Assembly: GCF_001263395.1 (NCBI RefSeq)
Contig: NZ_CP011786.1
Span: forward strand, 62,001 to 126,000
Direction of reading: 5' to 3'
DNA length: 64,000 bases
Source: Bifidobacterium actinocoloniiforme DSM 22766
GTDB taxonomy: Bacteria > Actinomycetota > Actinomycetes > Actinomycetales > Bifidobacteriaceae
In this document: one piece after another, positions 18,338 through 27,067 of the stretch
Numbering within the stretch: the first letter of the stretch is position 1
Layout: each line of letters starts with the position of its first letter
Translations under genes and position numbers: made by a program
The notes under the pieces: generated by a model
The model's database searches: none
The model's input: only the letters and a program-made list of their open reading frames with translations
What the model was told of the DNA's origin: nothing

Positions 18338-19162
18338 ATGATTTCCTCACAGCGCCAGCATTTGATCCTCAACCGCCTTCGTACGCGCGGCGCGGTGAGG
18401 ATAACGGCGCTGTCCAAAGAGCTTGGCGTCTCCGCCATGACCATCCGCCGTGACATCGCCGACCTGGCCGACAAGGGGCTCCTGAAACGGGTTCACGGTG
18501 GCGCCGTCACCACCTCCTCCCTGCTGGCCGAGCCTCTCTTCTCGGTCAAATCCCAGATGGACATGGGGCTCAAAGACACAATCGCCCGCCGCGCCATCTC
18601 CTACGTCTCGCCCGGCGACGTGATCGCCATCGGCGGCGGCACCACCGCCTACGTCTTCGCCCAACACCTGCTCGAATCGCGCCGGTCCGAGGGCATCACG
18701 ATTCTGACCAACTCGATTCCTGTGGCCGAACTGGTCCAGGCCATGGAGAGCAAGGAGGTGGAGGTCATCGTCACTGGAGGCGTGATCACCCGCTCCAACT
18801 CACTGGTCGGCCCCATCGCCGACAAGGTCGTGGCGTCCCTGCGCGTGAACACGGTGTTCCTGGGCACCCATTCGGTCTCCATCCCCCGGGGCTTCCTGAT
18901 GCCTAACTCACTGGAGGCCGCCACTGACATGGCATTGATGGACATAGCCGACCGCACCATCATCCTGACCGACCACACTAAGTGGTCTTGCACCTCACTC
19001 TCCCTTTTCGCCTCCTTCGACCAGGTGAGCACCGTAGTGACCGACGACGGCTTGGACCCGGCTGCCGCGGATGAGACCCGCGCTTTGGTGCGTGAGCTGG
19101 TCCTGGCTTCCACCGGCGGCGGCGAGGCGGACACGGCCCCGGGCCCCCTGGCCCAGGAGTGA
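18338..19162 (+). CDS. DeoR-family transcriptional regulator
   Basis: A 274-residue sugar-responsive repressor. Residues 5-57 form the DeoR winged helix-turn-helix (RQHLILNRL, then ELGVSAMTIRRDIADL and RVHGGA), and about 75-235 the DeoRC effector domain with IAIGGGTT and LTNSIPVA, related to phosphosugar isomerases. The ATG at 18338 begins exactly at the family core. The frame is open for 48 further codons upstream, but those encode nothing DeoR-like. It lies 41 bases upstream of galT in the same direction, so it probably senses a phosphorylated sugar and controls the galactose genes and itself. The direct effector is not known. Confidence 0.9.
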   Translation: MISSQRQHLILNRLRTRGAVRITALSKELGVSAMTIRRDIADLADKGLLKRVHGGAVTTSSLLAEPLFSVKSQMDMGLKDTIARRAISYVSPGDVIAIGGGTTAYVFAQHLLESRRSEGITILTNSIPVAELVQAMESKEVEVIVTGGVITRSNSLVGPIADKVVASLRVNTVFLGTHSVSIPRGFLMPNSLEAATDMALMDIADRTIILTDHTKWSCTSLSLFASFDQVSTVVTDDGLDPAAADETRALVRELVLASTGGGEADTAPGPLAQE

Positions 19163-19203
19163 AGCGGGAACTGTAAACCCAACGAACAGGAAGGCAGGTT
19201 CAG

Positions 19204-20496
19204 ATGAGCCGGAGCGGGCAAGAGTCGGAGTCGACAGGGTACGAGCCTCAGCGGTACCGTCCGGGGGAGTATGCGCGCGAGCACATCCGCATCACGCCCA
19301 CCTTGCTGGCTGATGGGCGCCAGTTCTTCTACCTGGACGATGACCCCGAGCATGTATCCGGCGCCAAGACCCGTGAGCTCAAGGACCCCCGTCACCTGGC
19401 CGATCGGTTCGCCCCAGGCGTGGACGCGGAAGGCAAGCCAATCCCGGTGCAGGCCCCGCAGATGCGCCGCGACCCCCTGACCGGCGACTGGATTCCCATG
19501 GCCACCGCCCGCATGAACCGTCCTATCACCGCCGGACCCGGCGCTACGGCCAAAGGCAACCCGCTGGCCGCGCGCAAGCCTGGCGACCCCTACCAGGACG
19601 GCGAAGTACCCGACACCGACTACGACGTGGTCATCTTTGAGAACCGCTTCCCCTCGATGATGCAGGTGCCTGGTCTGGATCCTCAGACCACTTACGTGGA
19701 TGGCAACCAGCTGTGGCCGGTGCGCGAGGCCAATGGCCGCTGCGAGGTCGTCTGCTTCGACCCCGACGAGAATTCCCTGCCCGCCCAACTGCCGGTCAAG
19801 CGCCTGCGTACTGTGGTGGAGGCTTGGGCCTTCCGCACGGCCGAATTGAGCGCCCTGGACGGCATCGAGCAGGTCTTTCCCTTCGAGAACCACGGGCAGG
19901 AGATCGGCGTCTCCCTGGCCCACCCCCACGGGCAGATTTACGCCTACCCCTTCATTCCTCCGCGCATGGAGGACGAACTCAAACAGAGCCAGGCCTACCA
20001 CGAGCGTACCGGCGGCAACCTGCTCGGCGACATCCTGGCCGCTGAGCTCGGCGCGGGCGAGCGCATCGTGATGCGCAACCATTCCTGGGTGGCCTATGTG
20101 CCGGCCGCGGCCCGCTGGCCCCTGGAGGTGCATGTGGCCCCGGTGCGCGACGGAGTGCTCTCCATCGACCAGCTGGACGACCAGGAGCGCTGGGACCTGG
20201 CCCAGATGTACTCCGCCCTGCTCAAACGAGGCAACGCCTTCTTCGACAAGGGCGACGGCAAGGGCATGGACCTGCCCTACATCGCGGCATGGCACCAAGG
20301 GCCGGTCAAGGATCCTCGCAGGTCGGACTACCGACTTAACCTCCAGTTCTTCTCCTTCCGGCGGGCGGTGAATAAGGTTAAGTACCTGGCGGGCTCCGAG
20401 TCGGGCATGGCCGCTTGGATTTCCGACACCACGCCAGAGCGGATCGCCGCCCGTTTCCGCGAAACCGGACCGGTGGACCTGAGTGATGAAGACTGA
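19204..20496 (+). CDS. galT: galactose-1-phosphate uridylyltransferase
   Basis: A 430-residue Leloir-pathway enzyme that exchanges UMP between UDP-glucose and galactose-1-phosphate. The HIT-superfamily active site HPHGQIYAY contains the nucleophile His242. VIFENRFPSM and the substrate-contacting region FENHGQEIG are also present. The length and the N-terminal lead (RITPTLLADGRQFFYLDD) fit the actinobacterial type I GalT. AGGAAGG lies 9 bases before the ATG. The last codons are followed by 94 bases of spacer and then galK; the galK frame stays open through this spacer and overlaps the galT end, but galK clearly starts later. Confidence 0.96.
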   Translation: MSRSGQESESTGYEPQRYRPGEYAREHIRITPTLLADGRQFFYLDDDPEHVSGAKTRELKDPRHLADRFAPGVDAEGKPIPVQAPQMRRDPLTGDWIPMATARMNRPITAGPGATAKGNPLAARKPGDPYQDGEVPDTDYDVVIFENRFPSMMQVPGLDPQTTYVDGNQLWPVREANGRCEVVCFDPDENSLPAQLPVKRLRTVVEAWAFRTAELSALDGIEQVFPFENHGQEIGVSLAHPHGQIYAYPFIPPRMEDELKQSQAYHERTGGNLLGDILAAELGAGERIVMRNHSWVAYVPAAARWPLEVHVAPVRDGVLSIDQLDDQERWDLAQMYSALLKRGNAFFDKGDGKGMDLPYIAAWHQGPVKDPRRSDYRLNLQFFSFRRAVNKVKYLAGSESGMAAWISDTTPERIAARFRETGPVDLSDED

Positions 20497-20590
20497 TGCC
20501 AGCAGCGCCGGCAACCGTTCCAAGCCTTGGGCAGGCAATGGGCGCGCTGGACAAGCGGATGCAAGGACAAGCGCAAAGGAGCGAATAACT

Positions 20591-21850
20591 ATGAGCGCAG
20601 TTGAATTCGTCGAGGCCCTGTCCGAAGGGCCCGATGGGGAGGGCGCCAGTCAAGCCGGCGCGCTCTTCCAGCAGGCTTACGGCCAGGAACCCAAAGGGGT
20701 CTGGTCGGCCCCAGGCAGGGTCAATCTGATTGGCGAGCACACCGACTATAACGCAGGCCTCTGCCTGCCAATCGCCTTGCCCCACCGCACCTTCCTGGCC
20801 CTGAGCCCACGGGATGACGACCAGGTGCGCCTGGTCTCCTCATTCGCGCAGGACCGGGTTGAGCAAACGTCCCTGGAGGGCCTTGAGGCCGGAGGGGTGG
20901 AAGGATGGGCCGCTTATCCAGTGGGCGTGGCCTGGGCTCTGCGACGGGCTGGGTTCGGGCAGGTGCGTGGATTCGACGCGGCGTTCGTCTCGTGCGTGCC
21001 GGTGGGCTCGGGTCTGAGCTCGTCGGCGGCCATGACCTGCTCCACCGCGCTGGCTCTGGATGACGTGTACGGGCTGGGCTTCGGTGGAAGCGACGCGGGG
21101 CGGCTGACGCTGATCGACGCGGCCATGGTTTCCGAGAACGAGATGGCTGGCGCTTCCACCGGTGGGCTGGACCAGTCGGCCTCCATGCGTTGCCAGGCGG
21201 GCTACGCGATCGAGCTGGACTTCCAGCCTGGGCTTTCCGCGCTGGAATCAGCCAAGCAGGTGCCTTTTGACCTGAGGTCCCGGGACCTGGAGCTGCTGGT
21301 GTTGGACACCCAGGCCCCCCACCAGCTCAACGACGGCCAGTACGATGCCCGTCGGCGCTCTTGTGAGCTCGCGGCCCAAACGTTGGGCGTGGAGAACCTG
21401 CGGGTGGTGGCCGACCAGGTGGAGGCCGCCGATGACCCTGAGCGGGCCTTGAAAGACGTCTTGGATAAGCTGGATGACCCTACTCAGCGCAAGCGTGTGA
21501 GGCATGTCGTCACTGAGATTGGGCGCGTGGGCGAGTTCATCCGGGCCTTCCGCGCAGGCGATATCCGGCGGGCCGGGGAGCTCTTCAACGCCTCCCATGA
21601 TTCCCTGCGTGACGATTATGAGGTGACCGTGCCTGAACTCGACCTGGCGGTGGATGTGGCCCGGGCCAACGGCGCTTATGGGGCGCGTATGACCGGCGGC
21701 GGCTTCGGCGGTTCGATCATCGCCCTGGTGGACGCCGGACGCTCGCGTGAAATGGCCGCTGCGGTGGCCGAGGAATTCAGTCGCCGGGGCTTCCGCCAGC
21801 CCCGTGCCCTGGCCGCGCTGCCCTCCCAGCCGGCTGAGCGCGAGGCCTGA
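20591..21850 (+). CDS. galK: galactokinase
   Basis: A 419-residue GHMP kinase that phosphorylates galactose at C1. The galactokinase signature GRVNLIGEHTDYN, the ATP-binding GSGLSSSAAM and the C-terminal GGGFGGS are all present. I start at ATG 20591 because AAAGGAG lies about 9 bases before it, and the family signature then begins near residue 35 as usual. An in-frame ATG at 20483 within the galT end would add 36 residues of unlike composition. It forms the deoR-galT-galK unit, closed by a strong terminator. UDP-glucose 4-epimerase is not in the window. Confidence 0.96.
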   Translation: MSAVEFVEALSEGPDGEGASQAGALFQQAYGQEPKGVWSAPGRVNLIGEHTDYNAGLCLPIALPHRTFLALSPRDDDQVRLVSSFAQDRVEQTSLEGLEAGGVEGWAAYPVGVAWALRRAGFGQVRGFDAAFVSCVPVGSGLSSSAAMTCSTALALDDVYGLGFGGSDAGRLTLIDAAMVSENEMAGASTGGLDQSASMRCQAGYAIELDFQPGLSALESAKQVPFDLRSRDLELLVLDTQAPHQLNDGQYDARRRSCELAAQTLGVENLRVVADQVEAADDPERALKDVLDKLDDPTQRKRVRHVVTEIGRVGEFIRAFRAGDIRRAGELFNASHDSLRDDYEVTVPELDLAVDVARANGAYGARMTGGGFGGSIIALVDAGRSREMAAAVAEEFSRRGFRQPRALAALPSQPAEREA

Positions 21851-21874
21851 TTCCGTACCGGAACGTTGATATGC

Positions 21875-21911
21875 GTTGGGCCCCGACCGTGCCATACGGC
21901 CGGGGCCCAAC
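21875..21911. terminator. bidirectional terminator between galK and the MFS gene
   Basis: An 11-bp perfect stem (21875-21885 with 21901-21911), extended by an inner CCGT/ACGG pairing, lies between the convergent galK and MFS genes and is followed by an AT-rich stretch. It can serve both. Confidence 0.85.
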
Positions 21912-21956
21912 ATTGTAATTCGTGCTAGCAGGCCCTTACTTCGCCCCGCTATGGGA

Positions 21957-23228
21957 TCACTTGACGCGCTTGATCAGCATCACACAGACGGCGGATACCA
22001 CGGTCATCGCGATGGCGACGGGGAAGACCAGACTGTAACCGCCGGCGATGGCCACCAAGGTGGACGTGAAGACCGAGCCGATGGCTTGGCCCGCGCAAGT
22101 GGCGATGTTGATGAAGCCCAGATCCTTGCCCGCAGTCTCCTTGTTGGGTAGCACATCCACGTTCAAAGCCTGGTCCACGGCCGAGTACATGCCGTAGCCG
22201 AAGCCCGCGATGCCGGCGAACAGGAGCATGCCCAGCGAGGAGCGCAGCACCCAAGGCATGGCGATACCGATGGCGTAGAGGGCGCAAGCGAAGACGATCG
22301 GCGGCTTGCGGCGCTTGATCAGATCGGAGATCGGGCCGGACAGGGCCGTAGCGATCAGCGAGACGACCATGGTGATGACCGACATGGTGGCGATCGTGCC
22401 TGCTGCCTGGGTCTTGGTCTGTCCGATGTGGTCCTCCAGGATGTACAGCTGGTAGGAGGTGATCATCTGATAAGCGACCAGGAGTCCAGTGCGGCATAGG
22501 AAGGCCTTCCAGAAGTCCGAGGCGCCCTTGATGGGCGGGGTGAAGGCGTGGACGATCACCTGTCCGATGGGCTCGTCCTTGCGAGGCTCGGTCTTGTTGG
22601 AGGGCTCCCGGGGGATGATGGCCATGGAGAGCCAGCCGGCCAGCAGGAGGGAGATGCCCGAGACCAGGAAGCCGGTCGTGGTGGAGGAGATGAAAGCCGA
22701 GGCCAGCAGAGTGCCCAGTCCCTGGCCGATTACGGCGCCGCCTCCGAAGGCCGCCGAGGCGGTCGCGCGGTCCTTGTCGGGCACGCGGTCGGAGAGGATG
22801 GCGGTGATTGGGGCGATCATCATGTTCAGACCGATCAGGGAGACGCAGTAGGCGATGCCCACCCCGATGCCCAGGGTCGGCAGGCCGGTGGCGTAGAAAC
22901 AGACGCCGGTGAGCACGGCGCCGCTCACGATCCAAGGGGTCCTGCGGCCGAAGCGGGAGCGGGTGCGGTCCGACATGGCACCGATGAACACGTTGATGAA
23001 CATGGACAGGACCGCGCCCACGCTGTTGATTTGGCCCAGGAGGGTGCTTGGGTCGGCGATGCCGATGTCTTTCAAACGCTGGGGCATCAGCACACTCGCC
23101 ACCATGGTGAAGCCCACATAGAGCAGGGTATTGTAAATGAAAAGGCCGATGATGTAGCGGGCCGCGGTGAGCGTGGAGCCCTTGCCGGACCTTTGCGGCG
23201 CCTGGGCCGTTGTTTCAGGTTGACTCAT
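21957..23228 (-). CDS. MFS sugar transporter
   Basis: A 423-residue membrane protein with about 12 hydrophobic segments. GAMSDRTRSRFGRRTPWI between helices 2 and 3 is the motif typical of the sucrose/GPH-like branch of the major facilitator superfamily, with a second MFS-like motif SGPISDLIKRRKPP in the other half. It lies 33 bases downstream of the alpha-glucosidase gene on the same strand, so it likely imports the glucosidase substrate (sucrose, maltose, isomaltose or trehalulose are candidates) by proton symport. AAGGA precedes the ATG. The substrate is inferred only from context. Confidence 0.85.
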   Translation of the reverse strand: MSQPETTAQAPQRSGKGSTLTAARYIIGLFIYNTLLYVGFTMVASVLMPQRLKDIGIADPSTLLGQINSVGAVLSMFINVFIGAMSDRTRSRFGRRTPWIVSGAVLTGVCFYATGLPTLGIGVGIAYCVSLIGLNMMIAPITAILSDRVPDKDRATASAAFGGGAVIGQGLGTLLASAFISSTTTGFLVSGISLLLAGWLSMAIIPREPSNKTEPRKDEPIGQVIVHAFTPPIKGASDFWKAFLCRTGLLVAYQMITSYQLYILEDHIGQTKTQAAGTIATMSVITMVVSLIATALSGPISDLIKRRKPPIVFACALYAIGIAMPWVLRSSLGMLLFAGIAGFGYGMYSAVDQALNVDVLPNKETAGKDLGFINIATCAGQAIGSVFTSTLVAIAGGYSLVFPVAIAMTVVSAVCVMLIKRVK

Positions 23229-23261
23229 GGGAAATCCTTAGTCGTTAGTGGGATGGACGGT

Positions 23262-25037
23262 TCAGTCGAGCATCATCCAGGCGGACGCGTCCTGGGGAAG
23301 CCTGCCCTGGTCGTCCAGGGGCTGGGAGGTGAGGAGGACCTTGCCTTGGGGCAGTTCCACGGCCTCGCGGCTGAAGTTGGTGACGTTGGCCCAGCCGTTG
23401 GCCCGTGCGTAGGCGATCACGCCCCCGGTCAGGCCGTTGGCGCCGTCCGGCAGCCCGGAGGAGCGGTCGAAGCCATCCAGCCAGCGCAGGGAGGTGTCCT
23501 CGCACTGGCACTGGTGGCGCAGGGCCAGGACCTTGCGGTAGTGGGAGAGCATGGAGTCGTCGTCGCCCTCTTCGGCGGTGACCGCATAGTCGGCGAACCA
23601 GGCCGGCTGCGGCAGGTGCGGGGTGGCGACAGGCTGGCCGTCCTCGCACTGGTCCGGTGAGAAGCCGAAGGTGCCATCCGCGTCGGAGGTCCAGGGCAGA
23701 GGCACGCGGCAGCCATCGCGGCCCTTCTTGGTCAGGGCCTGACGGGTGCCGGACGCCCAGGGGTCCTCCAGCTCGTTCCAGGGGATGTCCGCCACCTCGA
23801 ACAGGCCCAGCTCCTCGCCCTGGTAGACGTAAGCGGAACCGGGCAGGGCCATCTCCAGCATGATCGCGGCCTTGGCGCGCTTGGTGCCCAGCTCGCGGTC
23901 CTCGTGGTAGGTCCTTCCGTCGCGCAGGAGCCAGTCGTTGGCGATTGCGTGGTACAAGCCGTTGTCGGTCTCCACCTGGGGCAGTGCGTAACGGCTGGCG
24001 TGGCGGGGCACGTCGTGGTTGCTCATCACCCACGTGGAGGTGGAGCCGTTGGTGCGGGCCGCCAGGTCGATGCCGGCCTGGATGGCGTCATGCAGCTCAG
24101 CGCGCGACCAGTTGCACTCGGCGAAGGCGAAGTTGAAGACCTGGCCCAGCTCGTCCGGACGGGCGTACAGGTGCTGCCGGGAGGAAGGCACCCAGGCCTC
24201 GCCGACCGCGAACCGGGCGGGGGTGTACTTGTCGAAGACCTCCTTGCGCCACTCGCGGAAGATCTCATGGACCTCGTCGCGGTCATAGACCGGATGGCTG
24301 CCGTCGGTCACGGTGATGTGCATGGCATCCACGTCGTAGTCGTCCAGGTCGTCGCGGTCCAGGTCCTTGGCCAGGCCCTCGGCCACGTCAACGCGGAAGC
24401 CGTCGGTGCCGTGGTCGCACCAGAAGGTCAGGGTCTTGAGGAAGTCGTCGCGCACCTCGCGGTTGTCCCAGTTGAAGTCGGGCTGCTCCTTGGCGAACAG
24501 GTGGAGGTACCACTGGCCATCGCTCACACGGGTCCAGGCCGATCCGCCGAAGTTGGCGATCCAGTTGGTGGGGGGCAGTTCGCCGTGCTCGCCCCGGCCG
24601 TCGCGGAACACGTAGCGATCGCGCTCAGGGGAGCCTGGGCCCGCCTTCAGGGCCGCTTGGAACCAGGGGTGGAGGTGGGAGGAGTGGTTGGGCACGATGT
24701 CCACCACGACTTTGATGCCATGGGAGTGGGCAGCCTCGACCATGGCGTCGAAGTCGTCCATGGTGCCCAGCTTTGGGTCCACATCGCGGTAGTCCTGGAC
24801 GTCATAGCCGCCGTCGGCCAGCTCCGAGGGGTAGAAGGGGGAGAGCCAGATGGCGTCGATGCCCAGTTGGGAGAGGTAGTCCATTTGGCTGGTGACGCCG
24901 GCTATGTCACCCAAGCCGGAGCCCGTGGAGTCCTTGAAGGAACGGGGGTAGACCTGATAGACGACGGCCTGCTTCCACCAGAGGTCAACTTTGGTAAAAG
25001 CGCTTGCATTATTGTTGGTATCGTTGCGGTCGGGCAT
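23262..25037 (-). CDS. GH13 alpha-glucosidase
   Basis: A 591-residue cytoplasmic glycoside hydrolase. The four GH13 regions are visible: DIVPNHSS, GFRVDVA with nucleophile Asp217, VGEAW with acid/base Glu280, and MSNHD with Asp342. The C-terminus is a beta-sandwich domain. The overall length and the opening WWKQAVVYQVYPRSFKD match bifidobacterial alpha-glucosidases (AglA/oligo-1,6-glucosidase type), which release glucose from short alpha-glucosides. It heads an operon with the MFS transporter and is divergent from a LacI-family gene. LacI-type operator sequences lie just inside its start and about 100 bases upstream, consistent with repression in the absence of sugar. Confidence 0.93.
   Translation of the reverse strand: MPDRNDTNNNASAFTKVDLWWKQAVVYQVYPRSFKDSTGSGLGDIAGVTSQMDYLSQLGIDAIWLSPFYPSELADGGYDVQDYRDVDPKLGTMDDFDAMVEAAHSHGIKVVVDIVPNHSSHLHPWFQAALKAGPGSPERDRYVFRDGRGEHGELPPTNWIANFGGSAWTRVSDGQWYLHLFAKEQPDFNWDNREVRDDFLKTLTFWCDHGTDGFRVDVAEGLAKDLDRDDLDDYDVDAMHITVTDGSHPVYDRDEVHEIFREWRKEVFDKYTPARFAVGEAWVPSSRQHLYARPDELGQVFNFAFAECNWSRAELHDAIQAGIDLAARTNGSTSTWVMSNHDVPRHASRYALPQVETDNGLYHAIANDWLLRDGRTYHEDRELGTKRAKAAIMLEMALPGSAYVYQGEELGLFEVADIPWNELEDPWASGTRQALTKKGRDGCRVPLPWTSDADGTFGFSPDQCEDGQPVATPHLPQPAWFADYAVTAEEGDDDSMLSHYRKVLALRHQCQCEDTSLRWLDGFDRSSGLPDGANGLTGGVIAYARANGWANVTNFSREAVELPQGKVLLTSQPLDDQGRLPQDASAWMMLD
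24996..25010. promoter_or_regulatory. LacI-type operator inside the start of the alpha-glucosidase gene
   Basis: The AAGCGCTT palindrome at 24998-25005, extended to CGCTTGCATT, has the central-CG layout of LacI/GalR-family operators. It lies about 10 codons into the glucosidase gene. The same ten bases recur at 25134-25143. Confidence 0.55.
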
Positions 25038-25129
25038 AGTGAATCCTCACTGATTGTTTAGCCAATACTCTAGTGTTTTGCCGGTTCTAGGCTCTTCCTT
25101 GACGTGTCCTTGGCCGGACAATTTAAGTA

Positions 25130-25143
25130 ATAACGCTTGCATT
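25130..25143. promoter_or_regulatory. LacI-type operator in the glucosidase-lacI intergenic region
   Basis: AATAACGCTTGCATT shares CGCTTGCATT with the site at 25001-25010, in the same orientation and 133 bases away. It lies between the divergent glucosidase and lacI-family genes, where the repressor would be expected to bind. Confidence 0.55.
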
Positions 25144-25285
25144 TCGTCTTGTCAAGTGGTGAAGAGGGAGGGCTGCGGCCGTGGCCATGCCAGTCGCCGG
25201 GCCTAGCCGGCTGCTAGCATGGCCCATGAGGCGTGGGCCAAGGAAGAGGGCGGAAGTGGGAGCGGACAGAGGAAGGGGCGCGAGC

Positions 25286-26329
25286 ATGGTACGCGTGACC
25301 CTGCACGATGTGGCGCTCGCCGCCGGAGTCTCGGATTCGACGGTATCGAGGGCCTTGCGCGGGTTGGACAAGGTGGATGAGCGCACGCGCGAGCGGGTGC
25401 GGCAGGAGGCCGAACGCCTGCATTTCTCGTTCTCCCGCAACGCCTCCTCGCTCGCGTCCGGCAAGACCATGCGCGTATGCTTGCTTTTCTCCGACAAGCT
25501 CAGCACCTGGTTCGACTCGTCCGTGCTGCAGGGCGCCTACGAGGTGCTGTATCCGAGCCGCTACGACGTGGTCCCCTGCACCGTGAGCACCTACCAACAG
25601 CTGGGCGCCTTCTTCTCGCGGCTGCCCGCCGATCGCAACGTGGACGCGATCATCGTGGCCTCGATCAACCTTGGGGAGCGCGAGACCGATATCCTCAAAC
25701 GGCTCACCATCCCGACGATCGGTCTGGATTCCAGGACCATCGACGGGTTCGACGCTTCCGTGCTCCTGGACGACCGCAAGGGCATGCGCGACGCCGTGGC
25801 CTTGCTCAAAGGACTGGGGCACCGGCGACTGGGTTACGTGGGCATGCCTGCGCCTGGCGACTTCCAATTCAGCTCGCAGCTGCGCGGTGACGCCTTCATG
25901 GAAGCGGCGTTGGGCATGGGGATGGACCCGGCCGACCTGCACCGGATCGACGTTGGCAAAACGGCTGACTACCGCTCATACGAAGAGGCGGTAAACTCTG
26001 GGGCGGCGCGGATTCTGGCCTTGGACCCGATGCCTACCGCCGTGTGCGTGGAGAGCGATGAGTACGCGGTGGCGCTGGTCCGGGTCTTGCGGGAGTACGG
26101 GGTGCGCGTGCCGGAGGACCTGTCGGTCGTGGGGTTCGACGATGCCGCCGTCGCTGCTGCCGCCGATTTGACGACCGTGCATCAGAACCCGGAGGAGATG
26201 GCCAAGGATGCTGCCGGGAAGGCCTTGGAGCTCATGCGGGGGAGGGAGCCCGGCGAACGGCACTCCATGGCCGAGCCGATCCTCATGCTGCGGGGGACCA
26301 CGGCCAGGGCGCCCCGGGGGCGTGGGTAG
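25286..26329 (+). CDS. LacI-family transcriptional regulator
   Basis: A 347-residue repressor. Residues 1-55 hold the LacI helix-turn-helix and hinge (VTLHDVALAAGVSDSTVSRAL, first 20 residues typical), then a periplasmic-binding-protein-like sugar domain with VVGFDDA near residue 290. The start at ATG 25286 places the HTH at the N-terminus as in the family and follows GGAAGGGG. The frame is open 35 codons further upstream without a site. It is divergent from the alpha-glucosidase operon, and two operator-like sequences lie between them. The inducer is presumably an alpha-glucoside or glucose derivative. Confidence 0.92.
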   Translation: MVRVTLHDVALAAGVSDSTVSRALRGLDKVDERTRERVRQEAERLHFSFSRNASSLASGKTMRVCLLFSDKLSTWFDSSVLQGAYEVLYPSRYDVVPCTVSTYQQLGAFFSRLPADRNVDAIIVASINLGERETDILKRLTIPTIGLDSRTIDGFDASVLLDDRKGMRDAVALLKGLGHRRLGYVGMPAPGDFQFSSQLRGDAFMEAALGMGMDPADLHRIDVGKTADYRSYEEAVNSGAARILALDPMPTAVCVESDEYAVALVRVLREYGVRVPEDLSVVGFDDAAVAAAADLTTVHQNPEEMAKDAAGKALELMRGREPGERHSMAEPILMLRGTTARAPRGRG

Positions 26330-26335
26330 GGCCGG

Positions 26336-26989
26336 TCAGCGGCCGCCGGCGAAGTTCAGCTGACGCCAGGCCTCATAGACGGCGATCGAGGCGCAATTGG
26401 TCAGGTTAAGCGAGCGCAGGCTGGGACGCATGGGTAGGCGAACCTGCTCGGCCACATGCGGGCCCGCCATGATGTCCATCGGGTCCGGGATGTCGCCGGG
26501 CTCCGGGCCGAAGAGCAGGATGTCGCTGGGCCGGTAGTCCACTTCCGTGTAGAGCTTGGTCGCGTGTGCGGTGAAGGCGATGATGCGCGAATCCGGCATG
26601 GTGCGCACCAGGTCGTCGAAGTCCGGATGAAGGACTACATGGGCCATGTCGTGGTAATCCAGGCCGGCCCGGCGCAGTTTAGTGTCTTTGAGGTTGAATC
26701 CTAAGGGCTCCACCAGGTGGAGGATGGTGCCGGTCACAGCGCACAGGCGGATGGCTGATCCCGTGTTGCCGGGGATCCTCGGCGAGTAGTAGCACAGGTG
26801 GGGCGTGGAGGTCGTCTGCTTGGCGGCGTCCTCGGCCCGCAGCATCGCATCCGTGACCGCGATTGGGTTGCCGTGCGCGTCAGTCACCAGCTCGTCCGGT
26901 CCATACCCGGCTTTGCGATAGCCATACTCATACATGCCCTCCACCCGCTCCTGCGACTGGTTGGCGGTCTCATGCTCGCATTCGTTCAT
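26336..26989 (-). CDS. trmL: tRNA (cytidine/uridine-2'-O)-methyltransferase TrmL-like (SPOUT)
   Basis: A 217-residue SPOUT methyltransferase. The three conserved motifs of the TrmL/TrmH fold are present: IPGNTGSAIRLCAVTG, LLFGPEPGDIP and SLNLTNCASIAVYEA, which together form the trefoil knot binding S-adenosylmethionine. TrmL methylates the ribose of the wobble base of tRNA-Leu. About 60 residues precede the core, longer than the roughly 155-residue E. coli protein; this extension has EYGYRKAGYGPDELV and no recognised domain. It is convergent with the LacI gene, 6 bases from its stop, and divergent from mutY. Confidence 0.88.
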   Translation of the reverse strand: MNECEHETANQSQERVEGMYEYGYRKAGYGPDELVTDAHGNPIAVTDAMLRAEDAAKQTTSTPHLCYYSPRIPGNTGSAIRLCAVTGTILHLVEPLGFNLKDTKLRRAGLDYHDMAHVVLHPDFDDLVRTMPDSRIIAFTAHATKLYTEVDYRPSDILLFGPEPGDIPDPMDIMAGPHVAEQVRLPMRPSLRSLNLTNCASIAVYEAWRQLNFAGGR

Positions 26990-27067
26990 GGTCCCAAAGT
27001 AACCGTTTCAAGCGACAGCCGGGGGCAGACGCGGAAAAGTCAGGAGCGCTACGGACAATGGGTGCTT

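Noticed and set aside
18649-20538. 629-residue open frame antisense to the DeoR and galT genes
   Set aside because: A shadow frame: both sense genes are complete and recognisable, and the antisense translation has no family features.
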